A DNA stretch of 29,057 bases from CAYXRS01 sp964636485 (lineage in GTDB: Bacteria; Gemmatimonadota; Gemmatimonadetes; Gemmatimonadales; Gemmatimonadaceae), in contig CAZWSO010000013.1 in the NCBI GenBank assembly GCA_964636485.1, positions 1-29,057 on the forward strand, read 5' to 3'. Below the pieces are notes generated by a model. The model saw only the letters and a list, made by a program, of their open reading frames with translations, searched no databases and was not told the origin of the DNA. Positions 6,846 to 14,732 of the stretch are shown in pieces. Made by a program: the position numbers and the translations under genes. The stretch's first letter is position 1. Each line of letters starts with the position of its first letter.

Positions 6846-9056
6846 CGTTGCAGGCGTCGCTGGCGCCTCCGCCTCACTCGACGCAGTCACTGGGAACCCG
6901 CGCTTTCGCATGAGCGCGTCAATGGTCGCATCCCGGCCACGGAACCGTCGGTATCCCTCCGCCGGGTCGATGGTGTTGCCCACCGAGAAGATGTGCGCCC
7001 GCAGCCTCGACGCTACCATGGGGTCATACGGTCCGCCAGCTTCCACGAACGCCTCCCAGGCATCGGCCGTGAGCACATCGGACCACAGGTAACTATAATA
7101 GCCCGCGGAGTAACTGTCCCCGCCGAACACGTGGAGGAAGTGCGGAGTACGGTGACGCATGACGATCTCTCGAGGCATGCCCAGCTCCGCCAGGGTCTCG
7201 CGCTCGAACGTCGGCGCATCGATGCGCAGATCACCGGCGAGATGCAGCTTCATGTCCACTAGTGCTCCCGAGAGGTATTCTACGGTGGCGAACCCCTGAT
7301 TGAAGGTTGCCGCCCGCTCGATGCGGTCGGCGAGCTCCTGGGGCATCGGCTCCCCAGTCCGATAGTGCACGGCGAACCGCTGGAGTACCTCCGGCGTGGT
7401 GAACCAGTGCTCGAGCAATTGTGATGGGAACTCCACGTAGTCGCGCGCGACGGCCGTGCCGGATAGTGACGGGTACGTGACGTTGGACGACAGACCGTGG
7501 AGAGCGTGACCAAACTCGTGGAAGAGCGTACGCGCGTCGTTCCTTGAGATCAGCACCGGCTCGCCGGGCCTGCCTTTCACGAAGTTGGAGTTGTTGGAAA
7601 CTATGGTGGTCACCGGATCGTCGAGCCGTTGCTGCCGCCGGTATGAACTCATCCAGGCGCCCGACCGCTTCCCCGGACGCGCGAACGGATCGAAGTACCA
7701 GAGTCCCACATGCCGTCCCGACGTGCGGTCGGTCACCTCCCACACACGCACGTCGGCGTGATATACGGGAACCTCCACCGGGCGGAACTCGAAGTCGAAC
7801 AGCTCGCCGCCCACCCAGAACATTCCATCACGAAGCCGGTCGAGCTGCATATAGGACTTGACCTCGTCCTCGTCGATGTCGTACCGGGCCTTCCGCACCT
7901 TCTCGGCGTAGTAACGGTAGTCCCATGGTTCGATCGTGATCTCCTCGCCCTCGGCGTGGGCGAGGGCCTGCATGTCGGCGACCTCCTCGCGCACGCGCGC
8001 CACCGCGGCGGGCCAGACCGCCTCCATCAGCTCCATAGCCCGCTGGGGCGTACGCGCCATCGTGTTCTCCAGACGCCAGTGGGCATGCGTCTCGTAGCCC
8101 AAAAGCGCCGCGCGCTCGGCACGCAACGCGAGTATTTCGGTGATGATCGCATTGTTGTCGCGCTCGCCACCTCCATCGCCGCGACTCACGAACATGCGGA
8201 ATGCCTGCTCGCGCAGATCACGCCGCTCCGAATACGTGAGGAACGGCTCCATCGCCGAGCGCGTGTTGGTGATCACATAGGCGTCACGGATATCGCGCGC
8301 CGTCGCGGCCGCCGCCGCGCCATCCCGCACCGACTCCGGCAGCCCCGCAAGATCGGCCTCGTCGCGCAACACCAGATGCATCTCGTTCTCGTCGGCAAGG
8401 ACGTTCTGGTTGAAGCTCGTGAACAGCCTGGCCAGCTGCTGGTTGATCTCCGACAGCCGTGCCTTGTCACCCTCGCCGAGTCGCGCGCCCGCCCGGACGA
8501 AATTCGTGTAGTAGAGCCACGCGAGTCGTTGTTGCTCGGCGTCCAGTCCGGCGCGCTCACGCGCTTCGTACACGGCCTCGATCCGCCGGAACAGTGCCGT
8601 ATTCTGCGTGATCTGGTCGGAGAAGCCGGCCAGTACCGGCGCCATCTCGCGCTCGACCGCCTGAAAGTCCGGCGTGTTCATTGTCGAGCTCCAGATACCG
8701 TAGACCGTGCGCACTCGATTCAACGTCTCACCAGCACGCTCCATCGCCGCGATGGTGTTGTCGAAGGTGGGCGGCTCACCGATGGCCGTGATCTGGTCGA
8801 TCTCCGCGAGGTTCTGAACCATGCCAGCTTCGAGGGCCGGCTTGAACTGGTCGACCCGAACCCGGTCGAACGGTGGCACACCGCCGAACGGCCCCGACCA
8901 ATCCTCGAGGAGTGGGTTGTCTGCAGGAGCAGCCACGACGACGGGCGAGGCAGTGGTCGTCGTACTCACGGATGACCCGGTGGCACATCCCGCGACCAGA
9001 GTGGCGAGGAGAACAGCCCCCGAACGGGTACTCAGGAAGTCGCTAATCAGCAGCAT
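6831..9056 (-). CDS. M3 family zinc metallopeptidase lipoprotein (Dcp / oligopeptidase A-like)
   Basis: A 741-residue peptidase of the thimet oligopeptidase family, acting on short peptides. The zinc site is complete: HEFGH at 513-517, with Glu542 exactly 29 residues after the first His, the M3 spacing. The substrate-binding region HVFGGDSYSAGYYSYLWSDV (642-661) is also typical of the family. The N terminus has a hydrophobic segment ending in the lipobox VAGC (Cys24) and a Ser/Thr-rich linker, so the protein is predicted to be an outer-envelope lipoprotein, as in several dipeptidyl carboxypeptidases of soil bacteria. A short Ala/Pro/Thr tail follows the domain. Length is usual for the family. 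Divergent from the amidinotransferase gene with 205 nt between; its 3' end overlaps the desaturase gene by 15 nt. Confidence 0.95.
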   Translation of the reverse strand: MLLISDFLSTRSGAVLLATLVAGCATGSSVSTTTTASPVVVAAPADNPLLEDWSGPFGGVPPFDRVRVDQFKPALEAGMVQNLAEIDQITAIGEPPTFDNTIAAMERAGETLNRVRTVYGIWSSTMNTPDFQAVEREMAPVLAGFSDQITQNTALFRRIEAVYEARERAGLDAEQQRLAWLYYTNFVRAGARLGEGDKARLSEINQQLARLFTSFNQNVLADENEMHLVLRDEADLAGLPESVRDGAAAAATARDIRDAYVITNTRSAMEPFLTYSERRDLREQAFRMFVSRGDGGGERDNNAIITEILALRAERAALLGYETHAHWRLENTMARTPQRAMELMEAVWPAAVARVREEVADMQALAHAEGEEITIEPWDYRYYAEKVRKARYDIDEDEVKSYMQLDRLRDGMFWVGGELFDFEFRPVEVPVYHADVRVWEVTDRTSGRHVGLWYFDPFARPGKRSGAWMSSYRRQQRLDDPVTTIVSNNSNFVKGRPGEPVLISRNDARTLFHEFGHALHGLSSNVTYPSLSGTAVARDYVEFPSQLLEHWFTTPEVLQRFAVHYRTGEPMPQELADRIERAATFNQGFATVEYLSGALVDMKLHLAGDLRIDAPTFERETLAELGMPREIVMRHRTPHFLHVFGGDSYSAGYYSYLWSDVLTADAWEAFVEAGGPYDPMVASRLRAHIFSVGNTIDPAEGYRRFRGRDATIDALMRKRGFPVTASSEAEAPATPATSPRK

Positions 9057-9261
9057 GGCAGCGAGAGCTGGGGGCCTGGCCGCGACCCGGCAGGAGCAGG
9101 GGTAGCCGGCGCCGGCCCGTACTTTTTGATCATACCCCTTCAGTGTATCGCCGTTGCAGGCTTACCACAACGCGGCGTGGCGCGGCGGCCGAGGGACCGT
9201 TTGCGCCGGCGGCTGCCGCTGGTCCATCTTCCCGCACGTGACAGCTCCCCGGAGGGATGCC

Positions 9262-10236
9262 ATGGCGTCGATCAACTCGCTCCCACCCACTGATCGCAGG
9301 GACTCGGCCGCCTACGGAGGAGCAGGCTGGTCTCCCCGCCGCAGTTCTCTGAGCGAAGAGCTTGGCTCGATCTGGGCTCAATGCGGCGTCAACAGCGAAT
9401 GGCAGACCCTTCGCGCCGTGCTGCTTCACAGACCTGGCCGTGAGCTGGCGACGTCGACCGATCCTAATGCGATGCAGATGATGGACGCGCCTGATCCCGT
9501 CGCCGCTGCCGCGCAGCACGACACCCTCGCCGATCGTTATCGGGAGCACGGCGTGCACGTTCATCTCGTGGAGCCAGCCCAGCGCCCGCCCCCCAACATG
9601 ATGTTCGTGGCTGACCTCATGTTCATGACGCCCGCTGGCGCGATCATCGCACGGCCTGCGTCAACCGTTCGCGCGGGGGAGGAGCGCTGGGTGGGGCGTC
9701 GGATCGCAGATATGGGAGTGCCGATTCTGCGCAGCATCGGCGGACGTGGCGTATTTGAGGGGGCGGACGCAATGTGGCTCGATCCGCACACCGTGGTGAT
9801 CAGCGTCGGATTACGCACCAACGCCGAGGGGGCAGCCCAGGTGGCCACAACCCTTCGCGAACAGAACATAGACGCGCTGATCGTGGATTCGCCGGTGGGA
9901 ACAATGCACCTCATGGGCCAGTTCCGCATAGTGGACCGCGACCTGGCGCTCGTCGCTCATGGTCGTTTTCCGTGGCGCGGGCTGGAGGCGCTTCGCGAGC
10001 GTGGGTACCGCGTACTTTTTTTTCCCGATGACGACGAGGTGGCGCGCGGCGCGGCGGCCAATTTCGTGCCGCTCGGTCCACGCCGGATCGTCATGCCGGC
10101 CGGCAACCCTGTCTCGCAGCGCTTTTACGAGGAGCACGGCATCGCCTGCATTACTGTCGAGATCGGCGAGCTGCTCAAAGCGGCGGGAGCCATTGGATGC
10201 CTGAGCGGCATAGTGGCGCGTGATCTCACGGGATAG
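9262..10236 (+). CDS. Amidinotransferase / dimethylarginine dimethylaminohydrolase-like enzyme
   Basis: A 324-residue protein of the guanidine-modifying superfamily (beta/alpha propeller fold), which hydrolyses or transfers the amidino group of arginine or methylated arginine through a covalent Cys intermediate. Visible landmarks: a substrate-contacting acidic motif FEGAD (165-169), the catalytic His216 in GTMH and a C-terminal nucleophile Cys313 in AIGCLSG. The segment NMMFVADLMFM (112-122) is where arginine deiminases carry a conserved Asn/Asp. The start is supported by GGAGGG five nucleotides before ATG; longer versions have no ribosome site. The size fits DDAH or arginine-deiminase-like hydrolases rather than full arginine deiminase (about 410). 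The exact substrate is unknown. The cyclase gene begins 22 nt downstream and may be co-transcribed. Confidence 0.85.
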   Translation: MASINSLPPTDRRDSAAYGGAGWSPRRSSLSEELGSIWAQCGVNSEWQTLRAVLLHRPGRELATSTDPNAMQMMDAPDPVAAAAQHDTLADRYREHGVHVHLVEPAQRPPPNMMFVADLMFMTPAGAIIARPASTVRAGEERWVGRRIADMGVPILRSIGGRGVFEGADAMWLDPHTVVISVGLRTNAEGAAQVATTLREQNIDALIVDSPVGTMHLMGQFRIVDRDLALVAHGRFPWRGLEALRERGYRVLFFPDDDEVARGAAANFVPLGPRRIVMPAGNPVSQRFYEEHGIACITVEIGELLKAAGAIGCLSGIVARDLTG

Positions 10237-10258
10237 TAAAGCGGCGGCTTAGACGTTC

Positions 10259-11614
10259 ATGGTCGCCGGTGGGATCCGTGGTTGCGGGCCCGCCAGCGAG
10301 TCGTCTTCTGGCTGTCTCCCGCTCTCACATCCGAGCGTCCGATCTCACCAGAACGCGCCGCATCACGTGTCCTACACCCTGTCGCGCTCGCCCGCCGCCG
10401 CCGAAGCGCTCCTCGAGGTGTGCCCAGAGGGGATTCTTCTGCTGGACGAGAACTGGCGTTTGACGTACCTCAACAGGGAAGCGGAGCGACTTTCCGGCCG
10501 TCCGCGCGGTGAGCTGCTCGGCGAAGTCATCTGGACCGCCCTCCCGGCACTGGCTGGCAGCTTCTTCGAGAGCGAGCTCCGGCGTGCGTCAGAGACGCGT
10601 CGCGCCGCGGCATTCGAGCATCGCGATCAGGTGGATGACCGGTACTACGTCGTCTTCGCCAACCCGCTTGGCGACAGGTATCTGGCGATCTATTACCGGG
10701 ACCTCACCATCCAGAAGTGGGCCGAAGACGCGGCGCGCGAGTCCGCGCGCAAGTACCAGATGCTCATGGAGCAGGCATCGGACGGTATCATCGTGACCGA
10801 TGCCGCGACACGGTGTCTAGAGGTCAATGCGCGGATCTGCAGCATGCTGGGATACACCCACCGCGAGTTGCTCGAGAAACACTATGCCGAGCTGATCCAT
10901 CCCGACGATCTCGCCCTGCAACCCGTCCGCCTTACCGAGCTGAAGGAGCACGGCACGGTAACCACCGAGCGCCGGATGCTGACAAAGAGAGGCGCGGTCA
11001 TTCACGCGGAGGTCGGAGGTGCGCTCCTGGATGATGGACGCATCCTGACGCTGTTTCGGGACATCACGGAACGCAAGCTGGCTGAGGAGAAGCTGCGCGA
11101 ACAGTCGATACTCGATCCTCTCACCCGCGTCCTGAATCGCCGTGGCTTCCTTCAGCACGCCGAGCGCGAGCTCGGGGCGGCGCGACGGGCGGGTGACCGC
11201 ACGCTGATGGTGCTGTTCACGGACGTGGACAACCTCAAGATCATCAACGATGAGCATGGCCACGCGGAAGGCGACGCCGCGCTCCTCGCGATAGCAGACA
11301 TCCTGCGTGACGTGGTGAGGGGCTCCGACGTGGTCGGACGCTGGGGGGGCGACGAGTTCGTCATTCTCGTTTCCAATGGCACGGACGTCACGCTCGACGC
11401 CGTTACGGCACGGCTGGAGAGCCGCCTCCGGGAGGCAAACGCCTCCGGTCGCGCTTACCCATTGTCCGTTTCCGTGGGCGCTGTGTCATTCAGGGCAAAG
11501 ACGCCCATCTCCCTCGAGCAGGCGCTCGCCGACGCCGATGCCGCTCTCTACGAGGATAAGCGTCACCGCCGCGCGCTCATCATTCGACGCGAGGAAGGCA
11601 CCGCGGCCGACTGA
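10259..11614 (+). CDS. PAS-PAS-GGDEF diguanylate cyclase
   Basis: A 451-residue signalling protein that makes cyclic di-GMP from GTP. Two PAS sensor domains lie at about 45-150 and 163-272, the second ending in the usual FRDITERK motif. A GGDEF domain follows at about 282-440, with DPLTRVLNRRGF, the metal-binding Asp in FTDVDNLK and an intact active-site GGDEF at 363-367. RGSD at 354-357, five residues before GGDEF, matches the inhibitory I-site, so product feedback is likely. No EAL domain and no transmembrane segment: a soluble sensor. The true start is uncertain. ATG at 10259 gives about 36 poorly structured residues first, while GTG at 10367 would start just before the first PAS domain; neither has a clear ribosome site. 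Confidence 0.92.
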   Translation: MVAGGIRGCGPASESSSGCLPLSHPSVRSHQNAPHHVSYTLSRSPAAAEALLEVCPEGILLLDENWRLTYLNREAERLSGRPRGELLGEVIWTALPALAGSFFESELRRASETRRAAAFEHRDQVDDRYYVVFANPLGDRYLAIYYRDLTIQKWAEDAARESARKYQMLMEQASDGIIVTDAATRCLEVNARICSMLGYTHRELLEKHYAELIHPDDLALQPVRLTELKEHGTVTTERRMLTKRGAVIHAEVGGALLDDGRILTLFRDITERKLAEEKLREQSILDPLTRVLNRRGFLQHAERELGAARRAGDRTLMVLFTDVDNLKIINDEHGHAEGDAALLAIADILRDVVRGSDVVGRWGGDEFVILVSNGTDVTLDAVTARLESRLREANASGRAYPLSVSVGAVSFRAKTPISLEQALADADAALYEDKRHRRALIIRREEGTAAD

Positions 11615-11658
11615 ACCGCGATGCCGTGGCGCGCGCCGCCCCCCGAGTGAGGCCAGCG

Positions 11659-12480
11659 TCATTCGGAGGACCAGGGCTCGCGGAACGCCGGATAGAGCGT
11701 GAGACCGCCATCCACGTACAGCGTCTGTCCTGTGATGTAGGCCGCATCTTCGGAGCACAGGAACGCCACTGCCGCGGCGATCTCCTCCGCCTCACCGGCG
11801 CGTCGCATCGGGATGTGGCGCTCCACCTCCTGCCGCTTTTCCCCGTCCTCCACCCAGCTGCGATTGATCGGCGTGATCGTGGCGCCAGGACCGACTCCAT
11901 TCACACGGATCCCTCGCCCCGCGTACTCGAGCGCCAGCGTTCGCGTCAGGTTGCCCATCGCTCCCTTGCTGGCGCTGTAGCTCACGAATCGTGGTTTGGG
12001 GATGATCTCGTGGACGCTTGTTACGTTAATGATCACCCCAGTACGTCCCGCACCGACCCAGCGGCGCAGCGCTTCGCGGGCACACAAGAAGGCACCACGT
12101 AGATTCACCGCGAGAACGCGATCAAACTCTTCCACTTCCATCTCGTGCGAGTCGGCAGCCATCTGGATGCCAGCATTGTTGATGAGAGTGTCGAGTCCGC
12201 CGAGCTCATCCGACGCACGTCGGACGAGCTCGATACAGTCGTCCTCGCGCGATACGTCGGCTTGGAGGAGAGCCGTCCGGCCGCCGCACCGCCGCAACTC
12301 ATCCGCGCACTGCTGAACGGCCTCTCGTACCTGAACCGCAGTGTTCTCAGCTTTTTCGCGCTCCTGACGATAGTTGATCGCGACGTTCGCCCCTTCGCGC
12401 CCGAGGCGAACGGCGATAGCCTGTCCGATTCCGGAGCTCCCGCCCGTTACCAACACGTTCCGTCCCGCCAACCCACGCAT
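11659..12480 (-). CDS. Glucose 1-dehydrogenase-like short-chain dehydrogenase
   Basis: A 273-residue classical SDR oxidoreductase. The NAD(P)-binding motif TGGSSGIG (12-19), NNAG (101-104) and the catalytic Ser155, Tyr168, Lys172 are present. The context around the active site (TSVHEIIPKPRFVSYSASKG) and the C terminus (DGGLTLYPAF) closely match Bacillus-type glucose 1-dehydrogenases, which oxidise beta-D-glucose to gluconolactone. The region after the first Rossmann motif (residues 40-65) is longer than usual. The start at 12480 is chosen by GGAGG six nucleotides upstream. That site sits inside a stem-loop and is followed upstream by two more hairpins. Divergent from a MarR-GNAT regulator 280 nt away, a plausible controller. 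Confidence 0.92.
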   Translation of the reverse strand: MRGLAGRNVLVTGGSSGIGQAIAVRLGREGANVAINYRQEREKAENTAVQVREAVQQCADELRRCGGRTALLQADVSREDDCIELVRRASDELGGLDTLINNAGIQMAADSHEMEVEEFDRVLAVNLRGAFLCAREALRRWVGAGRTGVIINVTSVHEIIPKPRFVSYSASKGAMGNLTRTLALEYAGRGIRVNGVGPGATITPINRSWVEDGEKRQEVERHIPMRRAGEAEEIAAAVAFLCSEDAAYITGQTLYVDGGLTLYPAFREPWSSE

Positions 12481-12579
12481 TGCCGCCTCCGCCTGCGAAA
12501 GAGGCGGCAGAGTGCAGGAATCCCGCCACCAGGGTGGCGCGGCATGCAGCCGCGCCAGGGCGGCCTGACGGCGCCCTGG
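12481..12579 (-). promoter_or_regulatory. Three-hairpin leader of the glucose dehydrogenase gene; the proximal stem covers the ribosome binding site
   Basis: Read on the minus strand, three inverted repeats lie between the likely promoter area and the start codon. The distal stem is CCAGGGCG with CGCCCTGG (12555-12579, 8 bp, 9-nt loop). The middle stem is CGCCACC with GGTGGCG (12524-12539). The proximal stem pairs TGCCGCCTC with GAGGCGGCA (12481-12509, 9 perfect pairs, 11-nt loop) and its 3' arm touches the ATG at 12480. Four of the five GGAGG bases lie in the paired arm, so initiation should be blocked while the stem is closed. This fits translational control (thermometer, protein-bound or ligand-bound leader), but no known riboswitch class was recognised. 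The pairing is exact; the regulation is inferred. Confidence 0.55.
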
Positions 12580-12590
12580 GGGGATACTCC

Positions 12591-12618
12591 TTGCCGTAGT
12601 CAAGTACTTGCTATACAA
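12591..12618 (+). promoter_or_regulatory. Candidate promoter and MarR-type operator in the divergent region
   Basis: A TTGCCG (-35-like, 12591-12596) and TATACA (-10-like, 12612-12617) pair with 15-nt spacing could serve the MarR-GNAT gene. The perfect 10-bp palindrome CAAGTACTTG (12601-12610) lies between them, and a TTG-N5-CAA element (12608-12618) overlaps the -10. MarR proteins commonly bind inverted repeats of this kind and repress their own and the divergent gene. The local drop in GC content also suits a promoter. The implied 5' leader is long, about 140 nt. Confidence 0.35.
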
Positions 12619-12760
12619 TGGCAATTATTGGGTGCGCCGCAGGTGGGTCGGCATCAGGAGCCACGGATTCCGCTCGATCTGTGTGACCCGAATCCATTAA
12701 CCGTCAGCAGGTACTCCCCCAGGCGCGCCGGCAGCGCCGTCATTAGGCCGACTTGCCATT

Positions 12761-13768
12761 ATGGACACCGATCTTCAGAGGCGCATCGAGGCCGTCCGGC
12801 ACTTCAATCGCTTCTACACCCGTCAGCTCGGCATCCTCCAGGAAGGTTATCTCCGCACCAACTACACTCTCTCCGAAACGCGGCTCATATACGAGCTCGC
12901 GCACCACGAGCTGACGACGGCCACACATCTTGGCCAGGAGTTGGGGCTAAACGTCGGATATCTGAGCCGACTTCTCGCCAGCCTCGAGGAGCGCAAGCTG
13001 ATCAAGCGCCGGACCTCGGAAACCGACCGCCGTCAGGTTCTCCTCTCCCTCACGAGCAGGGGCCAGAAGGCCTTCGCTCAGGTCAATGGCGCGTCGCGTG
13101 CCGACATCGAGACAATGCTGACGCGACTGCCGGCCGCCGACCAGCGGCGTCTCCTGGCAGCAATGCAGACGATCGAGCGTCTGCTGGGCGCACCGCAGGA
13201 ACATCGGGTTCCGTACATTCTGCGCCCCCACCATAGTGGTGACATGGGATGGGTGATACATCGCCACGGTGTGCTCTACAACCAGGAGTATGGGTGGGAC
13301 GAGCGATTCGAGGCGCTCGTTGCCGGCATCGTAGCGGATTTCATCGAAAACTTCGACGCCACTCGGGAGCGCTGCTGGATCGCCGAAAAAGACGGCGAGA
13401 ACGTCGGCTCGGTCTTTCTCGTCAAGCACCCGCGGCGACGCGGAGTCGCCAGGCTGCGTTTGCTCCTCGTCGAGCCGCACGCCCGGGGAATGGGAATCGG
13501 CAAGCGGCTCGTGCAGGAGTGCACGCGCTTTGCAAGGCAAGCGGGCTACCGCCGGATCACGCTATGGACGAACCACGTTCTGCACGCGGCGCGGCGGCTG
13601 TACGAGGCAGAGGGCTATCAGCTCGTCGAGGAAGACCCGCACCATAGTTACGGGCATGAGCTCGTCGCTCAGACGTGGGAGCTGGCTGTGATTGGCCCAC
13701 ACGGCCGCGATCACCGGAGACGGGCGAAATGCACTACCTGCTCTTCTACGGGCGCCGGTACAGTTTGA
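12761..13768 (+). CDS. MarR transcription regulator fused to a GNAT N-acetyltransferase
   Basis: A 335-residue two-domain protein. Residues 1-145 form a MarR winged helix: the recognition helix region LGLNVGYLSRLLASLEERKLI is followed by a charged wing (RRTSETDRRQV). Residues about 155-308 are a GNAT acetyltransferase with the acetyl-CoA-binding motif ARGMGIGKRL (241-250) and a C-terminal LYEAEGYQLVEE. Such MarR-GNAT fusions are a known family; the DNA-binding half may respond to the metabolite handled by the other half. The last 27 or so residues (GPHGRDHRRRAKC onward) lie beyond the conserved domain. The final codons and stop fall within the hairpin insert of the next gene, which starts 40 nt before this one ends. 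It is divergent from glucose dehydrogenase. Confidence 0.92.
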   Translation: MDTDLQRRIEAVRHFNRFYTRQLGILQEGYLRTNYTLSETRLIYELAHHELTTATHLGQELGLNVGYLSRLLASLEERKLIKRRTSETDRRQVLLSLTSRGQKAFAQVNGASRADIETMLTRLPAADQRRLLAAMQTIERLLGAPQEHRVPYILRPHHSGDMGWVIHRHGVLYNQEYGWDERFEALVAGIVADFIENFDATRERCWIAEKDGENVGSVFLVKHPRRRGVARLRLLLVEPHARGMGIGKRLVQECTRFARQAGYRRITLWTNHVLHAARRLYEAEGYQLVEEDPHHSYGHELVAQTWELAVIGPHGRDHRRRAKCTTCSSTGAGTV

Positions 13769-14079
13769 GGAGACCTGTACCAGTGCCCTTTTACGACGTA
13801 GTGGACGATTATCTCGAGCGGCGTGAGCCCCTGCGGGCTGCGCACCTCGGGCACGCGTGCGTACCAGCCGCGGAGAGAACTGTTGCTCGCCGGCGCTCTG
13901 GCCGATCCCGTCGACGGAGCGGTGCTCCTGTTCGAGGGCACCTCGCTGAGGTCGCAGGATTGTTCGCCAGAGACGATCGCTGCGTGACCAACGGCCTCGT
14001 CTCGCGATGGCGCGTCCGACCATGGACGACCGTGGCAGGCAAAGGCTGTTCCACGCCCGTCATCCCCGATAACGTCTGA
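13729..14079 (+). pseudogene. YciI-like protein gene with an in-frame hairpin insert and two compensating frameshifts
   Basis: The reading frame encodes 116 residues and begins MHYLLFY, the usual start of small YciI-related proteins. Extra residues (GRRYSLRRPVPVPFY) follow, from a 45-nt insert, then DVVDDYLERREPLRAAHLGHA in the normal register. From 13858 the expected family sequence continues in another frame (RRELLLAGALADPVDGAVLLF, 13871-13933). After 13948 it returns to the original frame (EVAGLFARDD, VTNGLVSRWRVRPWTTVAG). The pattern fits loss of two bases near 13858 and one near 13947, a net loss of one codon. About 29 central residues are therefore scrambled, removing the beta-strands of the ferredoxin-like core, so the product is probably inactive unless these are sequencing errors. 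It overlaps the MarR-GNAT gene by 40 nt. Confidence 0.75.
13750..13788 (+). mobile_element. 39-nt palindromic element inserted in the YciI-like gene
   Basis: GGGC and GCCC (4 bp), a 3x3 internal loop, then GGTACAG and CTGTACC (7 bp) enclose an 11-nt loop. The hairpin is flanked by TTCTAC (13744-13749) and TTTTAC (13789-13794), a 6-nt direct repeat with one mismatch that resembles a target-site duplication. Hairpin plus one repeat is 45 nt, exactly 15 codons, so the host frame is kept. The hairpin loop contains the TGA that ends the overlapping MarR-GNAT gene. No second copy was found by eye in this window. The size, palindrome and in-frame placement recall protein-embedded palindromic elements known from Rickettsia, but no homology is claimed. 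Confidence 0.6.
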
Positions 14080-14122
14080 TTCGAGGCATCCACATCGCCG
14101 TTCCTTCGACCTGACACCACCC

Positions 14123-14647
14123 ATGGAGATCACCCGAATCGAGGCATTTCTGGAGTACTACGAGCGCCTGCGCGAACGTACGCGCCGCGTGGTGGACTGC
14201 ATTCCGCCGGAGCGGCTGGAGTGGGCGCCGCACCCTGGAGCGTTCGGCTTTGGCGACATCCTTCGGCACCTCGGTGCCGTGGAGCGCTACGTTTTCGCCG
14301 AGAACGCTCATCGCCGACCAAGCTGCTATCCCGGGCACGGGCGCGAACTGGCTGAAGGTCATGATGCGGTACTCGCCTACTTCGAGCGCACGCACGCCGA
14401 CACGCTTGCTCTGCTCGCCACGCTCACACCCGAGGATCTTCAGCTGCGATGCGTGCTCACGAGCGGCGCACAGACCAGAGTGTGGAAATGGCTGCGCGCC
14501 CTCGGCGAACACGAGATCCATCATCGCGGTCAGCTCTATCTCATGCTGCGGATGCTGGATGTCGCGACGCCGCCGCTATGGGGACTGACCTCGGAACAAG
14601 TACGCGAACGCAGCCTGCCACCGGACGAGCGGCCGCACGAGGTGTGA
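14123..14647 (+). CDS. DinB family protein
   Basis: A 174-residue four-helix-bundle protein of the DinB/YfiT group, whose members act as metal-dependent thiol transferases or hydrolases; the specific reaction is usually unknown. The metal-binding triad is visible: His49 (ILRHLG) on helix 2, and His130 and His134 in GEHEIHHRGQ on helix 3. The latter motif is the best family hallmark. Length is typical. The start ATG at 14123 has no strong ribosome site. It follows the YciI-like gene by 43 nt and probably shares its transcript with the MarR-GNAT gene. Other ATGs are absent before the first conserved helix, so the start is likely right. Confidence 0.9.
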   Translation: MEITRIEAFLEYYERLRERTRRVVDCIPPERLEWAPHPGAFGFGDILRHLGAVERYVFAENAHRRPSCYPGHGRELAEGHDAVLAYFERTHADTLALLATLTPEDLQLRCVLTSGAQTRVWKWLRALGEHEIHHRGQLYLMLRMLDVATPPLWGLTSEQVRERSLPPDERPHEV

Positions 14648-14732
14648 CCTGCAGCGTGGCCGGCCTCGCGTACCTGGACTGGCTACGCGGCAACGACCCC
14701 ATATGGACCTAATTCGACGGGTGCAGGCTCCC

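Noticed and set aside
7710..8975. Plus-strand open frame of 421 codons opposite the M3 peptidase gene
   Set aside because: It is His/Arg/Leu-rich, without a ribosome site or family motifs, and it mirrors the codon structure of the true gene.
9057..9261. TATGAT on the minus strand at 9129-9134 as a -10 element for the M3 peptidase gene
   Set aside because: No matching -35 hexamer at suitable spacing was found, so it is not listed as a promoter.
12145..13236. Plus-strand open frame of 363 codons spanning the glucose dehydrogenase start and MarR-GNAT
   Set aside because: It overlaps two strongly supported genes in other frames and crosses the divergent promoter region; the composition is Arg/Pro/Ser-rich.
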